This document shows, piece after piece, positions 20,810-30,864 of a stretch of 64,000 nucleotides of DNA (position 1 is the stretch's first letter; every line of letters begins with the position of its first letter). Source of the stretch: DATDDB01 sp035260545 (GTDB lineage Bacteria; Pseudomonadota; Gammaproteobacteria; Burkholderiales; Gallionellaceae); the NCBI GenBank assembly GCA_035260545.1, contig DATFUZ010000050.1, forward strand, positions 1 to 64,000, given 5' to 3'. The position numbers and the translations under genes were made by a program. Below the pieces are notes generated by a model. That model searched no databases. It had not been told where the DNA came from and saw nothing but the letters and a program-made list of their open reading frames with translations.

Positions 20810-20904
20810 GGCGAGCCTTACCCCGGCACTTGCAGTGATTGGCTATGGCTGCTTCCTTCCGGACCTGACCAGGTTCACCAACCTGCAATGCGGGGAGACC
20901 CGCC
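20810..20904 (-). ncRNA. ffs: Signal recognition particle RNA (4.5S, small bacterial type)
   Basis: The minus strand carries the near-invariant SRP domain IV core GGTCAGGTCCGGAAGGAAGC at 20851-20870, which binds Ffh. The ends were set by an 8-bp closing stem, GGCGGGTC at the 5' end (20897-20904) with GGCTCGCC at the 3' end (20810-20817), giving about 95 nt, normal for a 4.5S-type RNA. Its position beside dnaX is common in betaproteobacteria. The promoter was not identified. Confidence 0.93.
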
Positions 20905-21085
20905 AAACCTGCGGCAGATCGCGCCCTTGCGCGCCCCGCCAAATCCTTTGGTATTCTCGACCGAGATCAGAGATGATAATCGAATCGGCCGCCAAAATCC
21001 ACGTCTACGGATTCGCGCGGGAAAATTTCCCTGGCTAGCCGCATTCTGCGCACGTCCGGAGCCAGGATTCCCAAACCATTCCTTA

Positions 21086-21715
21086 TCACCTCGGATACTT
21101 GCGCACCAGCCCCACGAGCACGCCGAAGATCTCCAGCGTGCCCTGCGGCCGGATCACCGGGAAAGCGGGGTTGGCCGGCAACAGAACGTATTTCCCCTTC
21201 TCGCGGCTCAGCGTCTTCAGAGTGAACTCCCCGTCAACGATCGCGACCACGATGTCGCCTTCCTTGGCCAGATGGCGTTTCTCCACCACGGCGACATCAC
21301 CGTCGTGAATTCCCGCACCTGTCATGGAATCGCCCTTCACCGGGATCATCGTGGTCAGCGACGGCGTGTTCACCAGCATCTCGTCGATCACGTAGAAGTC
21401 GCCATGGGTGGCCGTCACCGAAACCGGCATGCCCGCCTGCACCGAGGATTCCGCCAGCGGCCGGGCGAAGAACTCGCGCGTCGGCACCCACACCCCCTCC
21501 GGCGTACGTTCCACAAATCCGGCCTTGGCCAGCCGTTCCAGCACCGCTTTCACCCACGACTTGGAGGCGATACCCAGGATGCCGCACAACGCGGAATAGG
21601 ACGGAATGCTTTTCCATTCCGCATAGTAGTCCTGCAGCCTGCCCAGATATTCCGCGTCTCGCGCGTGGTGCTCGTAGGCCTGCGGTTCACTTGCGTCGCT
21701 GTCAAAATCAGACAT
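21086..21715 (-). CDS. lexA: LexA repressor, non-canonical type
   Basis: SOS repressor and S24-family self-cleaving protease, 209 residues. The cleavage site is Ala94-Gly95 (SVQAGMP), and the catalytic dyad is Ser130 (KGDSMTG) and Lys167 (EFTLKTL). The N-terminal DNA-binding domain is unlike classical E. coli/betaproteobacterial LexA (YLGRLQDYYAEWKSIPSYSA...SWVKAVLERL) and starts with an acidic tail. Its promoter carries two GAAC-N4-GTTC palindromes, and the same motif precedes recA, so this protein is almost surely the local SOS regulator with a Bacillus-like operator. To my knowledge this LexA type is described for Sideroxydans, Gallionella and relatives. SD AAGGGGG precedes the ATG. Confidence 0.9.
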   Translation of the reverse strand: MSDFDSDASEPQAYEHHARDAEYLGRLQDYYAEWKSIPSYSALCGILGIASKSWVKAVLERLAKAGFVERTPEGVWVPTREFFARPLAESSVQAGMPVSVTATHGDFYVIDEMLVNTPSLTTMIPVKGDSMTGAGIHDGDVAVVEKRHLAKEGDIVVAIVDGEFTLKTLSREKGKYVLLPANPAFPVIRPQGTLEIFGVLVGLVRKYPR

Positions 21716-21729
21716 GGCACCCCCTTACA

Positions 21730-21741
21730 GAACGAATGTTC
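21730..21741. promoter_or_regulatory. LexA operator 2 (GAAC-N4-GTTC) of lexA
   Basis: GAACGAATGTTC, 14 bases upstream of the lexA start codon and just downstream of the predicted transcription start. Its centre is 24 bases from operator 1. Confidence 0.85.
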
Positions 21742-21745
21742 TAGG

Positions 21746-21774
21746 ATACTAAAGAACGCTTGTTCTCATGTCAA
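21746..21774 (-). promoter_or_regulatory. Promoter of lexA
   Basis: On the minus strand, TTGACA (21769-21774), a 17-base spacer and TAGTAT (21746-21751). Operator 1 fills the spacer, so LexA binding would exclude RNA polymerase. Confidence 0.85.
21754..21765. promoter_or_regulatory. LexA operator 1 (GAAC-N4-GTTC) of lexA
   Basis: GAACGCTTGTTC lies between the -35 and -10 boxes of the lexA promoter. With operator 2 it suggests cooperative autorepression. Confidence 0.87.
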
Positions 21775-21853
21775 GCAGGCTGCGCGGCCCAGGTCAGGAG
21801 CCGCAACAGCCAAGTGGTTGTCCGGAAAGTGCAAATGCGCTGCACAGGCCAGG

Positions 21854-22423
21854 CTATCGGCGCTGGGCAGGTGCAGGAGGAGGCGAGTCGAAATAGTAAT
21901 TCAGGCCGAAATTGACTGAATTCGACTTGAGCCTGACGCCGCCGGAGGACGGTACGCTGGAAGAGACTTCGCCCTCCATGCTCCAGCTGGGCGCAAACTT
22001 GTACATCAAACCGACACCGCTATTGGCGCTGTCCGCGCTGAATCCGGACAGCGAACCCGTTCCCTGGGTATGGTCATAGCCCAGCCAGGCATAGGGCATC
22101 AGGCTGTCTATAGGCACGCCTACTTTCAGCCCCAGGCCGTAGGCATTGCCGCCATACTGGCCCGCCGGCGCATGTGCCGTGCTGCCGAAAGCACCGACAC
22201 TGCCTTGCACGCCGAGCAGCACGTTGTTCCCCAGGTTCCAGCCGTAGCCGCCTTCCAGGCTGTACCAAGGGGCATTCGCGGGCGAAGTCGTGTAGGCGCC
22301 ACTGGTGCTGGAACTGTTCACGCCGACGTTGCCTCCGACATAGGGCCCCGCAAAATCACCGGCCGTGGCAGTGCCGGCCGCCGCCAGCGCTGCCGCGAAA
22401 AAAATGGCCGATATGCTCTTCAT
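21854..22423 (-). CDS. Outer-membrane beta-barrel protein
   Basis: A 189-residue protein with a signal peptide (residues 1-21, ending GTATA). It then shows the pattern FAGPYVGGNVGVN of OmpW/OmpA-like small barrels and alternating Gly/aromatic strands (YSLEGGYGWNLGNNVLLGVQGSVG, PYAWLGYDHTQG), ending in FGLNYYFD before a short Pro-rich tail. About eight strands are expected. No specific substrate or partner can be assigned; it stands alone between lexA and rmuC. Confidence 0.75.
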   Translation of the reverse strand: MKSISAIFFAAALAAAGTATAGDFAGPYVGGNVGVNSSSTSGAYTTSPANAPWYSLEGGYGWNLGNNVLLGVQGSVGAFGSTAHAPAGQYGGNAYGLGLKVGVPIDSLMPYAWLGYDHTQGTGSLSGFSADSANSGVGLMYKFAPSWSMEGEVSSSVPSSGGVRLKSNSVNFGLNYYFDSPPPAPAQRR

Positions 22424-22542
22424 GATTTCAATATCCCTGTGCCCGCCGCCCTGTAGGTGATCGCAACGACTTATTCAGGATGAATTTTAACCGAAGCGGG
22501 CATCCGGCCCCAACGCCTGTGGCGCGAATGCGACGCGCGGCC

Positions 22543-23763
22543 TTACTCATCTTCCTGACCCGGCAATAGCGCGGGATGTTCCAGTTCCACGCGTTCGATG
22601 CGGGCGAACTGCTGGGATATCTTGCGGCTGCTGATCTGCACCTCTTCCGCATCCTTGTTGGCCTGGCGGATGTGGTCCGCCAGCTTGCGCATGCGCTCGT
22701 CGAAGCGCCCGAAGTCCTTGCCCAGCTTGCCCAGTTCATCCTTGATAATGTGCACCTGACGCCGTGTCTCCACATCCTTCATCACCGCGCGCGCGGTGTT
22801 GAGCACGGCCATCAGCGTGGTGGGCGACACCACCCATACCCGGCGCTGCATGGCATAGTCCACCACGTCGGGGTGGTGGGCGTGGATCTCCGCAAACACC
22901 GCCTCGGCGGGCACGAACATCACCGCGCCGTCCGAGGTCACGTCGGGGATGATGTATTTGCCTGCGATGTCGTCCACGTGCTTCCTGATGTCCGCCTTGA
23001 ACTGGCGCGCGGCCAGCGCCCGTTCCGCATCCGTGCCCTCGAACATGCGGTGGTAGTTCTCCAGCGGAAACTTGGCATCTACCGCCACCAGGCCCGTCGG
23101 TTCCGGCAGCCGCAGCACGCAGTCGGCGCGCGTGCCGTTGGGCAGAGTATGCTGAAACTCAAAGGCATTGGAAGGCAGGATGTTGCGCACCAGGCCCTCC
23201 AACTGCACTTCGCCGAAAGCGCCGCGTGAACGCTTGTCGCCCAGCAGTTCCTGCAGACTGACCACATTGCTGGTCAGCCCGTCTATCTTCTTCTGCGCCT
23301 CATCTATGGTGGCCAGCCGCGCCATCACGCTGACGAAGGTCTCGTTGGTCTTCTTGAAGCCCTCGTCCAGGCGCTCGCTGACCCGGCCTGAGATCTGCTC
23401 CAGGCGCGCATCCACCTTCTTTTCCAGGGCCTCCACACTGCCCGCCAGGTGCAGCGTGGCATTGCGGAACGATTCCTGGATCAGCGTCTGGTCTTTGCGT
23501 CCCTGCTCGGCCAGCTTCTCCAGCATTTGCGTCATCATCTCGATGCGCAAGGCATGGAGGGCGCCCTGCAGCTTGTCCGACTGCGCGCCCTGCGCCCCCA
23601 CCAGGCGGTCGCCCAGCTTCGCCAGCGCCTCGTGCATGTCGGAAAGCATCTTGCGGTGCTGTTCCTCCAGCACCTGGGCTGCACGCGCCGGCTGGCGCTG
23701 GATCATGACGGCGACAGCGGCCAGCAGCACCAGCACGGCGGCAATTAATACGATTTCAAGCAT
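22543..23763 (-). CDS. rmuC: DNA recombination protein RmuC homologue
   Basis: About 406 residues. One N-terminal membrane segment (MLEIVLIAAVLVLLAAVAVM) precedes a long coiled coil to about residue 170 and the RmuC nuclease-like domain (SRGAFGEVQLEGLVRNILP, VDAKFPLENYHRMF, DGAVMFVPAEAVFAEI), then a second helical tail. In E. coli rmuC mutants have more inverted-repeat recombination; the precise activity is not firmly established. The ATG at 23763 was chosen over a GTG four codons upstream; neither has a strong ribosome site. Confidence 0.92.
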   Translation of the reverse strand: MLEIVLIAAVLVLLAAVAVMIQRQPARAAQVLEEQHRKMLSDMHEALAKLGDRLVGAQGAQSDKLQGALHALRIEMMTQMLEKLAEQGRKDQTLIQESFRNATLHLAGSVEALEKKVDARLEQISGRVSERLDEGFKKTNETFVSVMARLATIDEAQKKIDGLTSNVVSLQELLGDKRSRGAFGEVQLEGLVRNILPSNAFEFQHTLPNGTRADCVLRLPEPTGLVAVDAKFPLENYHRMFEGTDAERALAARQFKADIRKHVDDIAGKYIIPDVTSDGAVMFVPAEAVFAEIHAHHPDVVDYAMQRRVWVVSPTTLMAVLNTARAVMKDVETRRQVHIIKDELGKLGKDFGRFDERMRKLADHIRQANKDAEEVQISSRKISQQFARIERVELEHPALLPGQEDE

Positions 23764-23928
23764 GAAGACATCCACTGTGACGATTGCGCGCAGTATAAAT
23801 CATCGCGGCGCACACCGCGCGCAAGCGGCTGCCATTGCGGCAGTGGAAAAGGCACCGGGACCTGCGGCGAAAGACCCGTCCCGGAACCATGCCTGCTCCG
23901 GGGGAGGTCCGGCTATGGCGAACGGCGC

Positions 23929-24498
23929 TTAGGCCGCGACCAGCAGGTAGCCGCCGCAGGCGGCGATGCCCACGCCCAGCGCCTTGGCGAGCACCGCATA
24001 GCGCTTGCTCAGCGCTATGCCGGACCCGTGGAGGAAGGCGGTGGCAATAAGGAAGCCCAGCGCAAAGGCTGCCGGATGGGCGGAAGATGGCAACTCCAGT
24101 CCGTGTGCGTAGCCGTGAAGCAGGCCAAACAGCGCAGTGATGCCCACGCTCAGGATTGCCGGCAGGCGCATGGAAAGCGACACCAGCAGGCCCAGGGCCA
24201 GCACGGAAGCCGCGATCCCAACCTCGACCATGCGCAGGCCCTGCCATTGCAGCGCGAGCGCGGCGCCCGCCACGAGCATGGTCATGAAGGTCGCCGGCAG
24301 CAGCCACACCCGGCGCCCGCCACCCTGCACCGCCCAGATGCCGACAGCCACCATCGCCAGCAGGTGGTCCAGGCCTGTGAACGGATGCGCCAGACCCGCG
24401 GCAAATCCGGAGACCCCGTGACCGGGGTGGGCGCAAGCGGCACCGCTCGCGCCCAGCATCAGCACTGCAAACAGCATCTTGGTAAGGGTATGTCGCAC
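23929..24498 (-). CDS. hupE: HupE/UreJ family nickel (cobalt) transporter
   Basis: A 189-residue membrane protein with a signal peptide followed directly by HPGHG, the His-rich N-terminus typical of mature HupE/UreJ. It then has GLAHPFTGLDHLLAMVAVG, whose HP..DHL motif is the presumed Ni site, and about six membrane segments. It would supply Ni2+ for the hydrogenase. The start is GTG at 24498, with AAGGAGG 6 bases upstream; it lies 17 bases after hynL and is the last gene of the structural operon. Confidence 0.92.
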   Translation of the reverse strand: MRHTLTKMLFAVLMLGASGAACAHPGHGVSGFAAGLAHPFTGLDHLLAMVAVGIWAVQGGGRRVWLLPATFMTMLVAGAALALQWQGLRMVEVGIAASVLALGLLVSLSMRLPAILSVGITALFGLLHGYAHGLELPSSAHPAAFALGFLIATAFLHGSGIALSKRYAVLAKALGVGIAACGGYLLVAA

Positions 24499-24515
24499 GG
24501 TATGCCTCCTTGGAG

Positions 24516-26291
<1,776 letters not shown>

Positions 26292-26300
26292 ATCGGCTCC

Positions 26301-26747
26301 CTAGCTGTTCAGAAAATCTTCGAGTATGCGGTACTGCGCACCAGGCTCGGCGTTGTCCGTGCCGCGTCCAGCGGAGATCGCCTCGCAGGTGCGCGCCATG
26401 CGCGCATGCATCGCAGCCTCCCAGGCCGCGTTCGCCCCACCGTCTGGCGGATTGATGCTCGCCAGCACCGACTCTGCGACGAAATGCCCAGCCTGCGTAT
26501 CCCAGTTGCATTCGTGGCCGCATTGGGTGTAGCTGTCCACGCTGGCCGCCTGCGCGGCCTGCAGCGCGGCGCCCAGCTCGGTCTCGCTGGCGTCGGCGCG
26601 CCTCGCGGCCTGGACTGCAATTCTTACCTTGTCATCGTGGCTCAGCGCGAGCACTCTCTCCGCAAACAGCGCACCCACCCTGCGCTGCCGCTCCCGCGAC
26701 AGCTTGCCGAGCGCGTCCTTGAAATCCTTGTCGTTGTTGATGGCCAT
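26301..26747 (-). CDS. Unknown 148-residue protein of the hydrogenase operon
   Basis: No family recognised. The protein is mostly helical and Ala-rich (KLSRERQRRVGALFAERVLAL, VRIAVQAARRA). It has a central segment VDSYTQCGHECNWDTQAGHF with C76, H78 and C80, a third Cys at 121 (RTCEAI), and no signal peptide or membrane segment. It starts 3 bases after isp2 and ends 9 bases before hynL, so it is certainly translated within the operon. A role in assembly of the Isp2-HynL connection or metal/cluster handling is an inference from position and the Cys/His motif only. Confidence 0.85.
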   Translation of the reverse strand: MAINNDKDFKDALGKLSRERQRRVGALFAERVLALSHDDKVRIAVQAARRADASETELGAALQAAQAASVDSYTQCGHECNWDTQAGHFVAESVLASINPPDGGANAAWEAAMHARMARTCEAISAGRGTDNAEPGAQYRILEDFLNS

Positions 26748-26750
26748 GGC

Positions 26751-28013
26751 TCATTCCCCTTCCACGAGATGATCGGCAATCGTTTCCGTCAGTCCTACCA
26801 CCGGAATATTCATGCGGTAATGCTCCAGCCCCTCTTCCAGCACGATGCGGCAGTTCGCGCAGGCAGTGACCATCGTCGTAGCGCCGCATTCCTCCAGTTG
26901 CGCCTTCTTGATCTTGAATGCCTCCAGCCGCAGCGTCTCTGCCTCCTCGATTGCGCTTACGCCGCCGCCACCGCCGCAGCACCAGTTCATCTTGCCGGCA
27001 TCGCGCATTTCAACGACATTGTTGGCCACCAGCTTCAGCAGATTGCGCGGCTCCTCAATGACGCCGCCGCGCCGCACCAGCTGGCAGGGATCGTGGAAGG
27101 TCAGGCGCGCCTCCTCGAAGCCAGCGGTCTTCAGCAGACCCTGGGCACGAAAGCCGTCCAGGACTTCCAGAATGTGCAGCACCTTGAAGGTGTAGGGATG
27201 CCCGATCAGGTTGGGGCCCTCCCAGCGCAGGGCGGTGTAGGCATGGCCACACTCCGGGCTGATCACCGTCTTGACCTTGAGTTTCTCGGCGCCGTCCACG
27301 ATGCGCTGCACCAGCACTTTGGCAATATCGGACACGCCGATCTGAATGCCGCTGTTGGTCGCCTCAAAGGCGTCCGAGCACAGGGTCCAGCTCTTTCCCG
27401 CCTGCTTCATGATGCGCGCAATGGCTCCCAGGTATTCGGGGAAATTGATCACCTCCATGGAGGACATCAGCACCATGTATTCCGCGCCCTCCGCATCCAG
27501 CGGAATGTCGATGCCGGTTTCCTGCTGCACATGCTTCATTTGCGCCTGCACGGCAGGCAGGCGCACGCCCATGGGGCTGCCGATCTCCACCGCGCGCGTA
27601 GACGCGCCCACCAGGCCGTCCGGCGCATGGCCCGAGACGGCCATGCCTTCACGGAACTTGCGCACCATGTATACCAGATCGTTCCCCACCGGACAGGCCA
27701 GCGAGCAGCGGCCGCACAGGGTGCAACTGTCGTAGACCAGCGGCTTCCAGGCTTCCAGCTCGTCGTCGGTGACCGGCTTCGACAGGCCCAGCAGCTTCGC
27801 CAGGCGGCCCATCAGGGTGTATTCCTGCCGGTACACGCGGCGCAGCGGCTCCAGCTTGTGAATTGGCGTATATTGGGGATCGCCGGTTTCGGTGTAGAAC
27901 AGGCAGGCCTCCGCGCACAGGCCGCAGTGCACGCAACTGCTGAAATAGCTGGCGATGGGCGCGTCTATGACCTCCTTGAGAACACCGATTCCCTTTTGCA
28001 GTGAGGCAGCCAT
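26751..28013 (-). CDS. isp2: HdrD/DsrK-like iron-sulfur protein Isp2
   Basis: A 420-residue cytoplasmic electron-transfer subunit. Two ferredoxin-type [4Fe-4S] motifs are seen, CVHCGLCAEAC (27-37) and CTLCGRCSLACP (97-108). They precede CCG domains of the heterodisulfide reductase type, with CCGGGGGVSAIEEAE and other conserved cysteines (PEC, CANC). With the cytochrome b Isp1 it forms the quinone/sulfur-linked module of group 1e hydrogenases, and resembles HdrD and DsrK. The start has GAGGAG 8 bases upstream. The actual acceptor cannot be read from sequence. Confidence 0.92.
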   Translation of the reverse strand: MAASLQKGIGVLKEVIDAPIASYFSSCVHCGLCAEACLFYTETGDPQYTPIHKLEPLRRVYRQEYTLMGRLAKLLGLSKPVTDDELEAWKPLVYDSCTLCGRCSLACPVGNDLVYMVRKFREGMAVSGHAPDGLVGASTRAVEIGSPMGVRLPAVQAQMKHVQQETGIDIPLDAEGAEYMVLMSSMEVINFPEYLGAIARIMKQAGKSWTLCSDAFEATNSGIQIGVSDIAKVLVQRIVDGAEKLKVKTVISPECGHAYTALRWEGPNLIGHPYTFKVLHILEVLDGFRAQGLLKTAGFEEARLTFHDPCQLVRRGGVIEEPRNLLKLVANNVVEMRDAGKMNWCCGGGGGVSAIEEAETLRLEAFKIKKAQLEECGATTMVTACANCRIVLEEGLEHYRMNIPVVGLTETIADHLVEGE

Positions 28014-28120
28014 GTTCGATTCTCCTCAGATATACCTGCTCTTGCACTCAAGCCATCAACAATGCGCGGACATTCGCATCCCCGTTTCATCGATCCCCCG
28101 CTCATTGCTCACGCGCCGCT

Positions 28121-28780
28121 TCATACCGGCACGCCCTTCTTCGCATTGGCATCGCCGTTGTACCAGCGCGAGCCCCAGAGTGTGAAGGCGTGGATGAGTT
28201 TGGTGAACGGCATGCACGCCAGCAGCAGTTCCGCGGACAGGATGTGCAGCGCAAGCATCACGGTATAGGGCAGCAGAAAATGCCGGTTCGCCATATAGCC
28301 GGTCAGCACCGGCAGGAAAGTGACCGTCCAGACGGCGTAATCCTGAAAGGTGGAGATGAAGCGCTTCACCGGCTTGTTGATGCGGTCCACCAAAATCAGC
28401 ACCATGGTCGCCAGCGTCACCACGGTGGTCGCGTCGATGACCGGCGCCGGGAGCGCCGGCCAGGACAGGCCGACGACGCTGCGTATCAGCCGGATGTGCT
28501 GCGCGAACAGCAGCACGATGACGGCGAGGCCTATGTGAAAAACGTAGCCCGCGACATAACTCAACGCCGAGCGCTTGAACAGGGTTTGCGCCGGAATGGA
28601 GCGCGTGAACATGGTGCGCAGACCTGAGGCGCCCGGCCGGCGGCGCGGCGCGGCCAGGTCGGGCTTGCGTCCCAGCGTGTAGATTTCGAACAGCCGCCAC
28701 AACAGGCCCAGCACGAAGACGCCCAGCGCGATGTTCAATCCGGGGCCGCGCACCCAGGTGAGAAACTGGTCTTGGTTCAT
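28121..28780 (-). CDS. isp1: Cytochrome b-type membrane subunit Isp1 (NarI-like)
   Basis: A 219-residue inner-membrane protein with five predicted helices (about residues 13-30, 73-93, 110-130, 146-160, 172-190). It has His residues placed as heme b ligands (VFHIGLAVIVL..AQHIRL and MLALHILSAELLL), like NarI/HdrE/DsrM. It should pass electrons from the periplasmic hydrogenase to Isp2. It lies 20 bases after hynS and 107 bases before isp2; the gap holds no other gene. Confidence 0.9.
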   Translation of the reverse strand: MNQDQFLTWVRGPGLNIALGVFVLGLLWRLFEIYTLGRKPDLAAPRRRPGASGLRTMFTRSIPAQTLFKRSALSYVAGYVFHIGLAVIVLLFAQHIRLIRSVVGLSWPALPAPVIDATTVVTLATMVLILVDRINKPVKRFISTFQDYAVWTVTFLPVLTGYMANRHFLLPYTVMLALHILSAELLLACMPFTKLIHAFTLWGSRWYNGDANAKKGVPV

Positions 28781-28800
28781 GGCGTTCTCCCGGGAACAGG

Positions 28801-29886
28801 TTATTTCTTCAGATCGGAAACGGTCGCAGGCTCGTGGCCCGCCTTCGCATGCTTCTTTTTCATCCGGTTGGCAACGGAAACTGCCGCCCCCACGGCCACG
28901 CCGGCCACCACCGCGTCAGTGGCGAGGGACAGCGCGCTGGTCGGCGTGGAAAGCGGGGCGTAGAAGCTGCCGCCGTCCCAGAAATTCGGCTCCGAGCAGC
29001 CCAGGCAGCCATGGCCCGACTCGATGGGGAAGCTGGTGCCGCCGTTCCATTTCGTGGTGGCGCAGGCATTGTGTGTGGTCGGCCCCTTGCAGCCCAACTC
29101 GAACAGACACCAGCCGTTGCGCGCGCCCTCGTCGTCGAAGGTCTTGGCGAACTTGCCCTGGTCGTAGAACGGGCGGCGATAGCAGCGGTCGTGGATGGAG
29201 TTGCCGTAGAAGGCCGTCGGCCGCCCCAGCGCATCGAGCGCGGGCAACTGGCCGAAAGTCAGATAGTGCGCGAGCACGCCGGTGATCACCACCGGAATCG
29301 GCGGGCAGCCGGAAACATTGATGACCGGCTTGTCCTTCACGATGTCCGTCACCGGCACCGCACCCGTGGGGTTGGGCTGGGCGGCAGGAATGCCGCCGAA
29401 GGAAGAACAGGTGCCGACCGCCACCACCGCTGCCGCGCCCTTGGCCGCCTCCTGCAGCATGTCCAGGTTGCTGCGCCCGGCCACGGTGGAATAGGCGCCG
29501 CCCTGGCCCAGCGCGACCGAGCCGTCGACCAGCAGCAGATACTTGCCGTAGTTCTCCTTCATCGCATCCGCGCGCGATTTTTCCGCGCCGTAGCCCGATG
29601 CCGCCTGCAGGGTCTCGTGGTAGTCGAGGGAGATCATGTTGAAGATCATGTTTTCCAGCGTGGGGGATGCGGAGCGCGTCAACGACTCGGTGCAACCCGT
29701 GCACTCCTGGAACGACAGCCAGATCACCGACGGCCGCCGGGACTGCGCGAGCGCCTCGGCCATGGCGCGCCCCGCCTCCGGCGGCAGCGCCATCATCGTC
29801 GCCAGCGCCGCGCAGAATTTCAGGAATGCGCGGCGGCTGACTCCCTGTTCGGCGAGCCGTTCACCTACTGTCTTCTGATCCGCCAT
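28801..29886 (-). CDS. hynS: [NiFe]-hydrogenase small subunit precursor (Tat-exported)
   Basis: A 361-residue iron-sulfur subunit. The twin-arginine signal SRRAFLKF (18-25) is followed by a hydrophobic stretch. The proximal cluster uses ECTGCTE (C62, C65) with GTCSSFGG and SGCPP; the distal and medial cluster residues are HDRCYRR, LGCKGPTTHNAC and GHGCLGCSEPNFW. The position equivalent to the extra Cys of O2-tolerant group 1d enzymes is Gly64 (CTGC, not CTCC), so a standard, oxygen-sensitive proximal cluster is expected. A C-terminal hydrophobic segment and basic tail may anchor it. The hupS name is an alternative. Confidence 0.95.
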   Translation of the reverse strand: MADQKTVGERLAEQGVSRRAFLKFCAALATMMALPPEAGRAMAEALAQSRRPSVIWLSFQECTGCTESLTRSASPTLENMIFNMISLDYHETLQAASGYGAEKSRADAMKENYGKYLLLVDGSVALGQGGAYSTVAGRSNLDMLQEAAKGAAAVVAVGTCSSFGGIPAAQPNPTGAVPVTDIVKDKPVINVSGCPPIPVVITGVLAHYLTFGQLPALDALGRPTAFYGNSIHDRCYRRPFYDQGKFAKTFDDEGARNGWCLFELGCKGPTTHNACATTKWNGGTSFPIESGHGCLGCSEPNFWDGGSFYAPLSTPTSALSLATDAVVAGVAVGAAVSVANRMKKKHAKAGHEPATVSDLKK

Positions 29887-29906
29887 TTCTGCACCTCGCC
29901 ATTGAG

Positions 29907-30320
29907 TTATGCATCCAGTCCGTGAATCTGTGCCTGCAATAACGCCAGCCCGCCCTCGATGTCGGCAGGCTGGCTCTTGAGAATTTCGGGAATTTCGGTG
30001 ATCTCTATGCTATCGGCGATAATGTCGCCTTCGACGTTGTAGTGTGTCACCCACCACACGCCGGGATAGCGGGTCTCCATGACCTCGCTCGCCCCCATGG
30101 CATCAATGCGCGCGTTGACCTCCCCGTCGCCCAGCAGCACGCGCAATTGATCATATTCGCCCGGCGCGAACGGCAGGCTGTTGAGGTCCATGCTGCTGGC
30201 GACTCCCTCCTTTGCCAGCTTCTCGAGGCGCGCGGCGATTTCCGTCAGCAGCGCGCGCGGGTTCCCGATGGAGTATGGCTCCACGCTTTCGCTTTTTATA
30301 GGGATATTGTGCAGACTCAT
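29907..30320 (-). CDS. Hydrogenase expression/formation protein, HupH/HyaF C-terminal-domain type
   Basis: A 137-residue protein matching the C-terminal domain of HupH/HyaF, implicated in maturation of the hydrogenase small subunit. Diagnostic stretches are VLLGDGEVNARI and RYPGVWWVTHYN, then IADSIEITEIPEIL. It is only about half the length of HupH, and the N-terminal domain is lacking, as in short homologues. The ATG overlaps the hupD stop (ATGA); the longer alternative start lies three codons upstream inside hupD. Confidence 0.85.
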   Translation of the reverse strand: MSLHNIPIKSESVEPYSIGNPRALLTEIAARLEKLAKEGVASSMDLNSLPFAPGEYDQLRVLLGDGEVNARIDAMGASEVMETRYPGVWWVTHYNVEGDIIADSIEITEIPEILKSQPADIEGGLALLQAQIHGLDA

Positions 30321-30796
30321 GCGCGCCACGCCTCAATAAGCTGCAGCGCGTGACTGCACGCCAGGGGAATGGCCGCCGCCACGGCCGGAGAGGGTTGTTC
30401 GCCCCAGTCGATGTCCTTGGGCTGGATGCCGATGAGGGCGCGGCGTTCGGGAAGATGGTCGGCAAGGCGCGCGATCATCAGCAGGTCGACCAGGCTGACC
30501 TCGTGCACGCTGCGCTTGCGATTGCCACCAACGAAGGCATCCATCTGCTCGCCTTCGAAGACCCGGGTTGCACCGGGGGCATCTCCCAGGTGCGCGGCAT
30601 CGACGACGATGAGTTGATCTGCCTCCTCGATTGCGCCTGCCAGGGTAAAACTGAGGGTTCCGCCGTCCATCAGTTCGATGTCGTCGCGCCCCGCGGTCTG
30701 CTCCGCCAGCATGCGAATGACATGGATGCCCGCCCCCTCGTCCTGCAACAAGGCGTTGCCGATGCCCAGAACCAGTGTCTTGCCGCAACCACGCAT
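30317..30796 (-). CDS. hupD: Hydrogenase maturation protease
   Basis: A 159-residue endopeptidase that cuts the C-terminal tail of HynL after Ni insertion. It carries the family landmarks LVLGIGNALLQDEGAG (metal-sensing Glu20), DQLIVVDAAH (Asp) and a downstream His in SVHEVSL. It is the first gene of the structural operon, with AAGGAG 7 bases before its ATG, which is unusual because the protease gene commonly follows the structural genes. It is divergent from hypC. Confidence 0.93.
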   Translation of the reverse strand: MRGCGKTLVLGIGNALLQDEGAGIHVIRMLAEQTAGRDDIELMDGGTLSFTLAGAIEEADQLIVVDAAHLGDAPGATRVFEGEQMDAFVGGNRKRSVHEVSLVDLLMIARLADHLPERRALIGIQPKDIDWGEQPSPAVAAAIPLACSHALQLIEAWRA

Positions 30797-30864
30797 GAGG
30801 CGCTCCTTTGCAGGATTGTTCTTGGTAGGCCATGCCCGGTGGATGTTGCCCGGATTGCCAAGCT

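Noticed and set aside
20259..20942. Single intact 227-codon protein next to the SRP RNA
   Set aside because: The first 50 codons lie in and beyond the SRP RNA gene, and the rest mixes a conserved family only when frames are switched; it is treated as a pseudogene.
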